Shown: positions 31,346-42,100 of the stretch, piece after piece | Position numbering within the stretch: the stretch's first letter is position 1 | Layout: every line of letters begins with the position of its first letter | NCBI GenBank assembly: GCA_905221605.1 | Contig: CAJNDS010000968.1 | Coordinates: 457,501-517,500, forward strand | Direction: 5' to 3' | DNA from: Symbiodinium natans | Lineage: Eukaryota > Sar > Dinophyceae > Suessiales > Symbiodiniaceae | Length of the DNA: 60,000 nucleotides | Notes under the pieces: generated by a model | What the model saw: the letters and a program-made list of their open reading frames with translations, nothing else | The model's database searches: none | Told to the model about the DNA's origin: nothing | Position numbers and translations under genes: made by a program

Positions 31346-31360
31346 AAGTTGTCTACAGCC

Positions 31361-31430
31361 AAGGATCATCAGCCAGAACACGCAGAACAGGGCACCAATC
31401 GTGCCTCATGCGGAGGTCGTGTTCTGGTCT
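31361..31430 (-). CDS. Candidate exon, unknown protein
   Basis: Minus frame reads PEHDLRMRHDWCPVLRVLAD and then DPW before a TAG. The start is after CCCCAAG or GACCAG. Confidence 0.5.
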
Positions 31431-31513
31431 TGGGGCTCGAGATACTGGAGTGCCGAAGGGGCAGGGGTTCCGGGGTTTAGGGCTTGGGCGAACTTAACGT
31501 TACTGCCACGGTT

Positions 31514-31792
31514 TCATGCAGCAACCAGGAGAGTTTGAAAGGTAACTTTAGAAAGCTTGAGGCTCAACTGTTGTCTAAGGGCTTGGAGATTCAGGGCCAT
31601 CTCCCATGACCAAGACCTTTCTGAGACTACATGAACAAAGTGATTGCGCACAGGTGCGCCTTTAAACTGTTGGGTGATGCAGCGTCTGAATATGCCCCCG
31701 CCCCAAAGACCGCAACAGTAGATGCCAACCGAGGCTGGTGAAGCAAGCTTTCCGGGCTCATGAACACATACGTCCCGTGGGCCGGAAACCAT
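31514..31792 (-). CDS. Open frame of 92 codons, unknown
   Basis: Minus-strand frame with mixed composition, including ALNLQALRQQLSLKLSKVTF near its end. No family recognised. It could be an exon with its 3' end or chance. Confidence 0.3.
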   Translation of the reverse strand: MVSGPRDVCVHEPGKLASPASVGIYCCGLWGGGIFRRCITQQFKGAPVRNHFVHVVSERSWSWEMALNLQALRQQLSLKLSKVTFQTLLVAA

Positions 31793-32035
31793 TGATGGCG
31801 TGGGGTTGGGTTGGGGGAGGGGGGCGGAGATCCCGGTCTCTAAACCCTAAACCCTAAACACTAAAACCCTTAACCTTACAGAACTAGATACCCTCAGCTG
31901 GATATATAAAACCCTTTCAAACCACCCTCTTCAAGCTCCAGAGGCGTTTGCGCGACGCCGGTTCTATGATAGAAACAGTAAATCAATAACGATGCATATG
32001 CATATCTGTATATACACATGTGTATCTGTGTGTAT

Positions 32036-32040
32036 GTATG

Positions 32041-32072
<32 letters not shown>

Positions 32073-32075
32073 CGG

Positions 32076-32105
<30 letters not shown>
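32036..32105. repeat. (TG)n microsatellite
   Basis: About 30 TG units with one CGGG interruption. Confidence 0.95.
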
Positions 32106-32106
<1 letters not shown>

Positions 32107-32220
32107 GTTCTTTTTATATGTACATTAACACTCTAATCTGCACATCTTACTACTCATACCAAAGCCTCAATAACAACCCTAAACCCTAAACCCTAGACCC
32201 TAAACCAAGAATTCACTCCC

Positions 32221-32262
32221 AAAGCCCACGAGCTCGAACTCCAAGGCGATGTCGAGGCACGC
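32221..32262 (-). CDS. Candidate exon, unknown protein
   Basis: After GTATCAG: CLDIALEFELVGFG. A GA donor (TTTGG|GAGTGA) or a nearby border is possible. A telomere-type tract lies directly at its 3' side. Confidence 0.45.
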
Positions 32263-32727
32263 TGATACTCGTCGAAGGCCGAACGCCCCGAGGTGGTGAT
32301 GCTGCCCTTAACGGGTTTCAGGGGTTTAGGGAAGTTTAGGGAATTTAGGGCTTAAGAACAGGCCCTTAAAGGGTTTTCGGGGTTTAGGGGGAAGTTTAGG
32401 GGTCTGGAGTTTTGGGGCTTAAGAACAGGAATCAGGAAGGTTTCGGGGTTTAGGCTTTGGGGTGTTTTGGCACCCGCGTTGCGGGAGTGGTTCGGTTTGG
32501 GGGTTTCAGGTTGTCAAGGTTTGGGGCGTACAGCTTGGGGCTTAGGGCTTCTTAGCAACACCCTAAAACCCTAAACCCCTAAACCCTAAAACCCTAAAAC
32601 CCTAAAACCCTAAAACCCTAAAAGCCTAGAGCCCTAAAACCCTAACACGTTTAGGGCTGGCGGCGCCGAAGACCCTGTGTCACCTCTGCGAGAGCCCTGA
32701 TGAAGAGCTGAAGAAGCCCCCTCACAG

Positions 32728-32817
32728 TTGGGATGCTCCCCCTTATACTATCAGTCATGAATAGGGATTGTAGTACCCCCTATTAAGGACTAGTTAGTAT
32801 AAGGGGGAACATCCCAA
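32728..32817. mobile_element. MITE-like element, family A copy 4 (reference copy)
   Basis: 90 bp. TTGGGATGCTCCCCCTTATA at the left and TATAAGGGGGAACATCCCAA at the right, a 20-bp inverted repeat with one mismatch, around CAGTCATGAATAGGGATTG. Confidence 0.88.
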
Positions 32818-32934
32818 CCCCTCCCCTCCCCTCAAAAGCAGCCTTTTGGTGTGCCTCTTCGGCAGAAGAGGTGCGGCCAACACAGTTGCTGAAGCGGTGG
32901 GTGTTCCCTACATCGGGGTTCCCCAATAGACACT

Positions 32935-33160
32935 CAAGACACGAAACTGGAAAAGCCGAAAAGTGCAAAACATGCGTAGAAAGTGTGACACATGCCCTCG
33001 TGCGCGAAAAGTCGACATGCGAAAAGGCCCCTCAAAAGTGCGTCGGCGTCAGGTGTCCCAGAACACGAAGGTCGAGAAGTGTGACCAGTGCGGGAGCCCC
33101 GAAAAGTGCGCTGCACAAGTGGGAAAAGTTCCCCAGAACAAACTCCGAAAAGTGCCCTAA
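32935..33160. repeat. GAAAAGTGC-rich degenerate repeat
   Basis: About ten spaced occurrences of GAAAAGTGC/GAGAAGTGTG-like units. An inverted counterpart with GCACTTTTCCCACTTTTCGG lies at 33745-33835. Plus-strand frames give Cys/Lys-rich peptides (KCDTCP, KCDQCG). Confidence 0.6.
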
Positions 33161-33288
33161 AGACCTCACCCCCTGCAGCTATGCCAGTCCCAAAGCCGAG
33201 CCTTGGCCTGAATGCCCGAACCAATCAGCAAAACAACCAGACTTTGAGCTAAGGCGTACCAAAAACAATCAAAACAAACAAAAACAAA

Positions 33289-33560
33289 CACACACACACA
33301 CACTAACTACAAGCGAAGATGCACCAGTAAGCAGTACAACTACACATTCAGACCAGGACGCGCCAATAAGCAAAACAACCACGCATTCAAAACTTGACCG
33401 CTGCGAAAATGGACACGTGACGGGGCCCCCTAAACCCTAAACCCAAAACCCTCGACCCAGACCCTAAAGCCTAAAACTACGTTTTTTTTGGTTTAGGCTG
33501 CAATTCAACATGCACCAACAAGCACAACAACCACCCATTAGGCAAAGACTTCATGCACTT
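33289..33560. repeat. About 43-bp degenerate tandem repeat after a (CA)n run
   Basis: GATGCACCAGTAAGCAGTAC, GACGCGCCAATAAGCAAAAC and CATGCACCAACAAGCACAAC are related units followed by CAACCACNCATT. A CCCTAAA piece lies between the second and third. Confidence 0.6.
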
Positions 33561-34135
33561 CCCATGAAAACATATAATCTTGGGGCAGGGGGGGTAGAGT
33601 TCGGAAAGGGAATTCGTATACTTCCTTTTCAATTCCTGACATATTACAATTGGAGCCTGACATCAAATGCAGTGTTTCACTGGTATGGAAAATTCAAGCA
33701 CTATGCTCGGCCATTCACTGTGAGAACATGCTGTTCGCTTGCGTCCTGGCGCACTTTTCCCACTTTTCGGAGAGCTTCTCGATTTTTCGCGACCTGGGGC
33801 ACTCCTCGCACGTTTCGGCGGCTTTTATTTCTGGATATTCTTGGTCCGCGGCCGAGCAAAACCGCTCACAATTCCATCCCCCCAACATTGATAAGGTTTT
33901 TTTGTTTCATTGGCAAGGTTTGATCGCTCTCACTCGGACGAACCAGGTCAGTAGTTACATTGAGGGAGGCCTACTAGCTTGCACAGCTGTCTACACGCTC
34001 AGGTCCTTCCTCAAGCCCCTTAAAGCCTTGGGGTTTGGGGTCTATACGGCCACACCCTTCACTGCCCACCCTGAAACTTTACAACCACCCAAAAGACCTT
34101 GGAGACTCGATCTTTGACCAGGAAGCTGAAGAAGT

Positions 34136-34250
34136 TTGGCTCTGGCTCCTGGTGATGTCATCTTCCTCGGATGGGGGGCCCCAGGTTTGGTGGCGGACAC
34201 GGGGTCTGAGGGGTACTTCAAGCCGCCATGGGCATCTAGCCGAAGAGGAG
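34136..34250 (+). other. Plus-strand open segment, possible exon
   Basis: The plus frame reads LAPGDVIFLGWGAPGLVADT, then GSEGYFKPPWASS. Good composition, but the minus strand is also open and surrounding exons are on minus. Strand unresolved. Confidence 0.3.
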
Positions 34251-34266
34251 TTTCACGAGGACACAA

Positions 34267-34267
34267 C

Positions 34268-34298
<31 letters not shown>

Positions 34299-34300
34299 AA
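34267..34300. repeat. Poly(C)-poly(A) junction
   Basis: About 21 C followed by 12 A. Confidence 0.9.
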
Positions 34301-34582
34301 GGGCAGCCATGGGCACCCCGAGTTTAAGACCCTGCAGGCACAAAGCATCACACCTCCAAGCCGATGCAACTCTAAGCCCTGTACCCGAAAATTGGGGACA
34401 CACACGTCAGAACTCTCTACGTTGAGGTTGGTCATAGTCTTTTCTTTCAGATCGGTGAGTTTTTGCTGACTCTCAATCACCTACAGCCCCCAGAAACAAA
34501 TCAAACGAGGCCTTTAAAAAGGTCTGACATTGCATGGCGTAGGTGTAGGGTAACACTAAATGGCCCCATCGTTCAGATCAAC

Positions 34583-34662
34583 CTGTCGTGTCCAGGCGAA
34601 GCGACATCCATGCTGATCAGGCAGTACAGCCTCAGCTCGGGAAAAGCGGCGGTGATGTCGTC
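34583..34662 (-). CDS. Candidate exon, unknown protein
   Basis: 80 nt between TGACTCAG and |GTTGATC: DDITAAFPELRLYCLISMDV, then ASPGHD. The plus strand is open here too, but lacks splice borders. Confidence 0.5.
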
Positions 34663-35207
34663 CTGAGTCAAGGATGCCGGAGCCAGGGGATTTAGGGTTT
34701 ACGATCTTAAGGGCTGCAGCTTCGGGCCTATCAGGGCCCCTTACAGCTACCAGGCCCCCCACCCGGGAATAGAAGGTTTAGGCTTAAGCTTCAAGAAACC
34801 TTGAGCATGGGGAGCGAAGAAACCTCTCATGCCCGAGCAGTTTTGTTGCATGGGTGTCCTCGCCCTACCCAATCACAGCTACAGTAAGTCGCAGCCTTGA
34901 GGACCCTCACTCAGGGTTGAGGAGAATCTAGAGGCACAGTATTGAGAGTTTGGGGCGAAGACCTGGAAAATTTAGGGGCGGGAAGGCAAGTTCTCAGGCC
35001 AGCGTCGTGGAACTCCCGCGTGGTGTAGCTGGGGCTCCTGACGGTCACAGGATGGCCATTGAGAAGTTCAGGGCGGGGGGGGGGGGGGTAGAAGAGGGGG
35101 GCCTAAACCCTCTGCAAAATTTCTCCGAACCAGAAACCCCCTTAAACGCATGGGGTGAAATAAACGACACGCAAAGGCCCTGGCTAACCCAAAACCCTAA
35201 ACCCTAC

Positions 35208-35300
35208 TTCATTGCCGAGGCGCCGGATTTGCTCGGCGGCCCGTTTCGCCCGCGCCCAATCTGTCGTCTTTCCTTCCATGATCCGGGCTATCACCAACTC
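35208..35300 (-). CDS. Candidate exon, charged helical segment
   Basis: Exactly 31 codons after CGCCAAG: ELVIARIMEGKTTDWARAKR, then AAEQIRRLGNE, ending at GAA|GTAGGGTTTAGGG at the edge of a telomere-type tract. Confidence 0.7.
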
Positions 35301-35433
35301 CTTGGCGTTTGGGGTTCAGTGGGAAGGCTCACGGGCTGTAAGCTGTCTTCCAAGGTTCTTGACTTTGGATTTTGGTGAACCCTGCCACACCCCCAAACCT
35401 TAGACCCTAAGCCCAAGAGCTGAAATTGCTCAC

Positions 35434-35545
35434 CTGGCGATGTTCAGTCGCTTTCGTACACTGAGGTTGCACCCACTCAGCACCGGTCCTCAAAGCAAAA
35501 GCTCCGCTCTGACCCATCCCACGAAAATTCCCAAACAGCCAGAAG
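35434..35545 (-). CDS. Candidate exon, unknown protein
   Basis: 112 nt between AGCCAG and |GTGAGC: FWLFGNFRGMGQSGAFALRT, then GAEWVQPQCTKATEHRQ. Strong borders. Confidence 0.68.
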
Positions 35546-35704
35546 CTGGCAAACGCTAAGCCTTCAACCCTGAACAGCTGGAACTTCACCAACTGAGCTG
35601 CAGCTACCCCTACCCCCCTTAAAACGGCCCTTTATAGGGCTTCTGGGGATTTTCGGGCCCAATGAGACCCTTTGATCTGAGACTCGAAACCCTAAACCCG
35701 AAGC

Positions 35705-35764
35705 CCGAAGAAACAGCCGCGCCACGTGAGTGCCGCGGATCTCAAGGGGCTCCGGAATTTCCAC
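35705..35764 (-). CDS. Candidate exon, unknown protein
   Basis: Exactly 20 codons after AGCTCAG: VEIPEPLEIRGTHVARLFLR, then a GC donor (CGG|GCTTCG). Confidence 0.62.
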
Positions 35765-35814
35765 CTGAGCTGTCGATCCTCCTTTACGTTAGGGCAGCTC
35801 CATCCCGTGGCCAT

Positions 35815-35965
35815 CCATACATATATACATTCGTAAACATATCTGTTGGTATATGCATAAGATTGTATAAGTGTATAACATACATAAACCGTTATCATAA
35901 ACCACGAAAAATATGTACATATAGATATGCAGAAAAACTCTTCATATATATATATATATGCAACC
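35815..35965. repeat. AT-rich microsatellite-like region
   Basis: ATACATATAT and TATATATATA runs. No coding signal. Confidence 0.7.
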
Positions 35966-36944
35966 ACAAAGATGCATCCGTTAAACCCACGCTATGCGAA
36001 TGCCTGAGACGGTGATGCGATAGCACCATCGCTCCACTCACCATATCATACGAACAAGTGTATAACGCCATGTCAGCTCGCAACCACTTGTCAGGAGCAG
36101 CCGACAACGAGACCAACACAACTAGTAAATAAGCAAATGCAAATAAAGAAACAAGTGTGTATATACATATGTGTCTATGTATTTGTGCGGGACGCCCTGT
36201 TACAAGAGACGTCCCTATCACACAGCTCCACAGATGCGGTCCGATGAGACATCCTACTCCCCCCCTCCCGACCCTCCCACGGCGAGTCCTTGTACAAACC
36301 CGGCGGATGGGTCTGAAGAAGGTTAGGGTCCGAAGGATTCTGCCATGGCGCCTGCTTGTCCTGCTCCTGTATGCTCTTGTGCCTAAGCGCTGCTGGCCCC
36401 GAGACCCTCAACCCTGTATGGGGTTCTTAAGTCTTGCAGGAAGCCTCCAGCCAACAAAAAGAGACACAAAAAAAACGAACATGACCCAACAGGCTATGGA
36501 GGCCTGAACCAACCAGTAGACCCTGCTGCTCGTCCCTCGGGTTTAGGGTGCAGGGTTTCCATAGTATAGAAACCCTGCACCCTGACAGCCCAGGATTCAG
36601 AATGAAAGCTCGGGGCTTAAAGGCCCTCAGCCCACCCGACAACACCCCCAAGGGGGTGTATAGGCCTTAGGGAACCCCACAAGAAATCTCCAGTCGTCCT
36701 CGGGCTGTCATCTTCCCCTCGTATGCCCAAAAGGTCGAACCCGATTCATGCGGTATTTCATGTGTGTGTGTGTGTGTGCGTGTGCCGTGGAAACCTTTGA
36801 ACGGGTATCTTCGCGTCTGCCTAAATAGGGGTGACAGGAGGAGACAAATACTATCGCTCCTGTACTAGTTGCCGGCAACCTTTTCCGGCCGTGTGCTGGG
36901 CCAAGAAAAGATGAACCCTGGGGAACCCAGGCCCTGACTACCCT

Positions 36945-37033
36945 AGCTTCAAAAAGGATAACAGGTTTGCCGTTTTAATTTGTAATAGGATTACATATAA
37001 CCAAAAAGGTTAAAGGTTATCTACCCTTCCAGA
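36945..37033. mobile_element. MITE-like element, family C copy 4 (degenerate)
   Basis: Shares AACCAAAAAGGTTAAAGGTT and ATCTACCCTTCCAG with family C. The left end is diverged. Confidence 0.5.
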
Positions 37034-37174
37034 AAGGGAGCCTCGTGAATGGGCAAAGAAGGTTGCCGACTACAAACCCAAAGCCGAAAGCCCCATTCGG
37101 AAAATGTTGGAGTCTACAATCTACAGCACCAAACTAAGGGTCTCTGTGTGCTTTTGTGGACTGCAATTCTCCAC

Positions 37175-37289
37175 CTTGGATTCCTCGCAAAATTTGCCCA
37201 AGTCTGCTTCTGGCACAGCTGCTTCCGCCTCTTCATGCTGTCTTTCCAGGAGGGGAACAACGACTTTCGCCTTGTCTGCTGGAAGGTTG
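37175..37289 (-). CDS. Candidate exon, acidic helical segment
   Basis: 115 nt between GCTTCAG and |GTGGAG: NLPADKAKVVVPLLERQHEE, then AEAAVPEADLGKFCEESK. Among the clearest coding segments in the window. Confidence 0.72.
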
Positions 37290-37320
37290 CTGAAGCCTAA
37301 ACCCTTCTGTAACCCTGAGG

Positions 37321-37445
37321 CTACCCTAAACCCTATAAACCCTAAACCCTAAACCCTGAACCCTGAACCCTGAACCCTGAACCCTGAACCCTAAACCCAA
37401 AACCCTAAACCCTGAACCCTGAACCCTAAACCCTGAAACCTAAAC
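37321..37445. repeat. CCCTAAA/CCCTGAA tract
   Basis: About 17 copies. CCCTGAA forms a block in the middle. Confidence 0.95.
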
Positions 37446-37465
37446 GGCTTTGGGATTGTTTTGGA

Positions 37466-37524
37466 ATCCCCCGGGACCTGAGGATGCAAAGGGCTTGGTG
37501 CCGGGATCGGGATGGAGGGCTCTG
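37466..37524 (-). CDS. Possible short exon
   Basis: Minus frame after CTTCCAG: SPPSRSRHQALCIL, ending CTCAG|GTCCCG. Flanked by CCCTAAA on the left and TTTAGGG on the right. Confidence 0.4.
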
Positions 37525-37529
37525 GAAGG

Positions 37530-37637
37530 CTAGGGTTTCGGGTTTAGGGTTTAGGGTTTAGGGTTTAGGATTTAGGGTTTAGGGTTTAGGGTTTAGGGTT
37601 CGGGGTTTAGGGTTTCGGGTTTAGGGTTTAGGGTTGC
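37530..37637. repeat. (TTTAGGG)n tract with TTTCGGG variants
   Basis: About 15 copies. Confidence 0.95.
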
Positions 37638-37809
37638 AACTAACGCTGTGGCTGCGCTGAGGAGGGGGGGGGGGGGGGGGGGGTGCTTTCAGCAGCCAAA
37701 AGAGATCAAGAGCGCCCCCCCCCCCCCCCCCCTGTTTTGCCGATTTTCTGGGGGCGGCTTGTTGGGGTGTGGAGGTAAGGTGGGTCCTAAACACCTGAGA
37801 CCAAGGCTT

Positions 37810-37924
37810 CTACTAGACCCAGGAGTCACCCAGGAATAACAAGGGTACCCTTTTGGTTTTAAGGGGAGTATAAGGGAAACCCCCTAAAAAAGGAAATGAG
37901 GGCCTACTCCGGGTCCTAGTCTAC
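37810..37924. mobile_element. MITE-like element, family E copy 2
   Basis: ACTAGACCCAGGAGTCACCC...TACCCTTTTGGTTTTAAGGG...GAGGGCCTACTCCGGGTCCT. The ends are inverted (CTAGACCCAGGAGT and ACTCCGGGTCCTAG). Confidence 0.78.
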
Positions 37925-37990
37925 TGGGCATCCCAAAGGGTTGAGGACTCGGAGAACAAGGTTTAGGGTTTAGGGTTTAGGGTAAGCAAC

Positions 37991-38065
37991 CATGTTGAAC
38001 ACCTTGGGCGTGAAGTTTCTGAGTGTATAAGCCCTTTTAGCACGGACTGAGGCTGCCGGCAACAC
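37991..38065 (-). CDS. Candidate exon, unknown protein
   Basis: Exactly 25 codons between GCTTTCAG and |GTTGCT: VLPAASVRAKRAYTLRNFTP, then KVFNM. Confidence 0.7.
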
Positions 38066-38092
38066 CTGAAAGCAGGGCCTTCTTGTGTATAA

Positions 38093-38144
38093 GCCCTAAA
38101 CCCTAAACCCTAAACCCTAAACCCTAAACCCTAAACCCTAAACC
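38093..38144. repeat. (CCCTAAA)n tract
   Basis: About seven copies. GTGTATAAGCCCT just to its left (38082-38094) repeats a segment at 38023-38035. Confidence 0.95.
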
Positions 38145-38233
38145 GATTTGGGCGAGGCACTTGACGAACGCATGCTCGGCATCCAGCTCGTGGGAGTTGG
38201 TCCACCCCCACCTGCAGTGGGACTGCCGCACAA
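38144..38233 (-). CDS. Candidate exon, unknown protein
   Basis: 90 nt after AGCTAG: RQSHCRWGWTNSHELDAEHA, then FVKCLAQI, ending ATC G|GTTTAGGG inside the telomere-type tract. An earlier GT (TTC|GTCAAG) would fit the next exon's phase better. Confidence 0.65.
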
Positions 38234-38692
38234 CTAGCAGCTAGCAGCTACATGCATGCATGTATATGTAAGTTTTTAGGCGGTCTAACATATATTACTA
38301 TACATATATATATATAAATACATATACACAAAAACATTTATTTGTATATTGATTTATCTGTTTATTTAATTGTGGGTGTGTGTATTCATTCATGTAGAGC
38401 TATTTACAAGAACCGTTACATTTTCGGTACACTTATATGCCCCCTCTCAACACAGATGCAAAGGGCCCCATTTGGACCTGTGCTCTTCCGCAGGATATTT
38501 TTCGGCCTTCATAACCAAGGCAAAAAGACCAGGTCTGAACCCCAAACCCTGAATCCGACATTTCCTGAGGGCTGCTATTCTTTGCTTTGCTTTCTGTCAA
38601 GCGGGTTCTAGCGGTTCTGGATTTTAGGGGCCCTTATGGGCTAGACTTCTCGGGGTATCATCAAGTGTTCACAGTTGGAGTGGCCTGCTCAC

Positions 38693-38722
38693 GATGGTGT
38701 CGGTCTCTCCTCCGCGACTTTC
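38693..38722 (-). CDS. Possible 30-nt microexon
   Basis: ESRGGETDTI between GGCACAG and |GTGAGC. Confidence 0.4.
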
Positions 38723-39128
38723 CTGTGCCCAAGGCTGCGGTCTTAGGGTGCGGACTTGAGTTGTGGCTTAGTTTTTTTTTGCTTGCCTCCAAGCCCTTTT
38801 TACATAAGGCTTGCATGCCACGCATGGCCGTCCTGAAGTTGGGTTTCAGCTTTTTGGCGGGTTGACAGTTTGGGCTGCGGGGCTTTTGGTTTTGGGGTTT
38901 ACGGACCCATTGATGCACTTCCGGGCCCACACACATGCCCGCCTCAGGTGCTTTATGAACCAGAAACGCAGAACCCTCAAAACCCCGAAGCCCTAAACTC
39001 TAAACGTTATAAACCCTAAACCCTTTTGCAACTGGGCTGGGGGACTAGCCAGTCTGAGGAGCGCACATGCATGCCAAGACGCGGAGCCTCCTTAAGAGGA
39101 GCATCAAACCTTGTCGACGAGGACCAGC

Positions 39129-42100
39129 TCAGACGCGCGCATGCTCTCTTGGCATTGCTAACCGTCGAACCGTCGTCAACCAAGATTCTGGCACCACTTC
39201 GAACAGAAGGACTATTCGAAAAGTCGTGTACATCGAATGGTGAAGAGGGATACACTGCGAAACTAAGGCATCATACAAGTCATGCGACAACAAGAGTTGA
39301 ATTGTGAAAGGCCTATACAACATGAGGAATCGGCTAAGGAAGTCCTGCACATGAGTAAGCGTGAACTCAGAGACACGGTACATATACCAGCCCTCTTGCA
39401 CATCCAACCAAGCAAATTCGTAGCCACCCTGGGCTGACTGCCACACATGAAGCACAGCGCTCCAATCGACTGTATGCTGCAAGCATCTTCTAGGGCTCTC
39501 CCAGGTGGTGGCACTCACAATGTGTGCAACATCTAGCTCATCTCCAGAGATCTGCAAAGCAAGCTCCTTCCATTTAGGTCTGTCATTAGCAAGAGCAAAC
39601 ATGCCATCCAACGTCAACCCAGGGAAACTTGGAGCTAAGATGTGCTGTAGCCACTGCATGGGGCTCGCCCACGGGCCAGGCTTTCCACCAAGCGGGGCGG
39701 TCGTGGATTGCAGCAACATGCGACACAGTGGATGACTTGGACCTTTACGCAACAGGTGGCCTAAAAAGGTAAAGCGTCGCTGATACCAACACCTGATCCA
39801 CGAGCAATCGGCATGCTGCGACAAGAACGCATATGCTGCACGACGTCTGAGCCTTTGCAGGCACATGGCAGGACCTGCACGATATTCACCCGGCAAATAC
39901 AAGTGTAGGGTCTTCGTAAGTAGCGTGACCTGCAGAACACGCAGCGTCTGAACATGGTCTCGTCTCACCGGCAACAGCGGCAAAAACCAAGCGAACTTTG
40001 AAAAGATGTATTTCTGTATATAGCGCAATGCTTGGACTGGGGAAATCCAATGGTGAAGCTTGAGTATGGTACTATGGCACGCGTAACCTGAGTTTGCCAA
40101 CTGAACCACAGACTTCATGAGGTTCTCGCCCTCTACGACTTCAGATTCATACGACAACTGCTTGCGTAGGTAAGTGGCACGAGTGTCCCAAGGACACACC
40201 CGAGCCAGGGAGGCTTCAGGAAATTCTTCGCGGGGCTGCTGTAACATGCTGGGGTGCGTCAGGAACTTACACTTGGCCGTGTTCAGCCTTAAACCTGCAG
40301 TAGCCAAAGCTTGGCGAAGATCCTCGCTACATTGATGCGCATCAGCCCAACTTGCACAACACATAATAATATCGTCGACGAAGCCCCAAGTATACAAGAA
40401 AGCGCAACATGAAATTCCCTCTGACTGCCATTTTGCATGTAAGGTGTCCAGGATGTTTCCAACAATAGTCGCAAAGACATAACAACTATGTGAACCACCC
40501 TGCTGCACACCAGTCTGCTGTCGAAGCACCCAAGCTCGACCACAATAGTCGAAATGCAGCCTCGCATTGGTTAGTACATGCAGTAGCCGACCCGCTTCCC
40601 ATGAGCATTGGTCATTGGAATAGCGGTTCAGGAAGGTCGCCAGGAACCCGTGATCAACACTGTCAAACGCACTGCTTATATCCGCCAAAAACCACACAGC
40701 GGGTTGTCTACATTTCTTTTGATGCCTTACCCCCATGTGCGCCAAGAACATGGCCTCGAGAACTTGGGTTCCTGGGAGGCCACCGTACTGCAATTCCGGC
40801 TGCTTCCACTGCAATCTGAGGCGTCCACACAACAGTGAGCAGTACAACTTCACGGTACTCTCGATCAGGTTTATTGGACGAAGATCTTTCAAGGTCTGGG
40901 GCACGGGGACCTTCGGAAGGAGTAGCACAAAGGCATCGTAGTAGGCTTCGGGAAGTTCGCCTTGTTGCAGTAGAAGGTCCAAGTGGTGCTTGAGCAAACG
41001 TAATCCCTCAGGGATCGAAGCGAGAGCTTTGATAAAGTCGCCGGAAACTCCTGACATCCCACTACACTTGCCAACCTTAATTTTGTCCACTGCTCGTAAG
41101 ATTTCGGCTTCCGTGAACAGAACAAGGGATCCTCTGGCAATCAAACTATCAATGGTCTGTTGCGCGGCGTTCGATTCGGCATCACTCCCCGAGACAGAAA
41201 ATTGTTGAGTCATATTTTGCTCCATTTGTAACGCTGTCGCTGCTTGACCACCTAGCAGTGAGTGAAGATGACCATGGTCCGGTTTAGGAGTGCTACGCTG
41301 CCTAATGTACCGTATGGCTCCCGGGTCTCCTTGTGCAGCCCTGCGTTCAAGCTCACTCCACCAAGCGCGCCGCTCCAGCAATCTCTGACCAAGGATTTGT
41401 CGGGTGCACTTGGCTCGGGCCTCTGGGTTCGTGACAAGATGTCGTTCTTGGCATAGGCGCTTTAAGGCATCAGAGTCACGATATTTGTACGAGGGAACCC
41501 CAAAGGAGCACAGCGAGGCCATCGAGGACAAGGCTTCCCATTGTTTTGAAACACACATGTCGGAGAAATCAAATACCCCTGTGGCTTGACTCATCTCAGT
41601 AAGGCGCTGCAACTGGGGCTTGTCGATGCAGTATCGTCTACACTTCTTGTGGGGTCCTTTACGCCTCCTGCGCTTACGGGGCAAGGGCCAAATGACGTCA
41701 AGAGACACGGGGGCATGGTCTGATCCCAGTGCATGCCTCTCCTGGGCATTCACAGAGATAGTCAGGGCTCCAGGTTCAGCCGAAGCTATGCATCGGAACC
41801 GGTAGTTGGAGTAAGAAAAGTCCAGATGACTGCTGCTGGACGTACCGTATCGTGTAGGAAGATCTGGTCTGCTCGGTTGGAATGAAAGTTCACGAAAGGC
41901 ACAATCACAAAGGAAAGACCTTGGCGAATTAATATCTGCATTGAAGTCTCCAAGTACCACTGTAGGGGTACCACGGTGCAACTTCAAGAACGACATTAGG
42001 TCTTCGAGGCCGGCCTCAAAATCTGAGTTCGTGGCATTGCTGTGGTGTAAATGCACTGAGCATACAAGTAGGTTGTGGGGTGGGTCCTTCAATGCAAACT

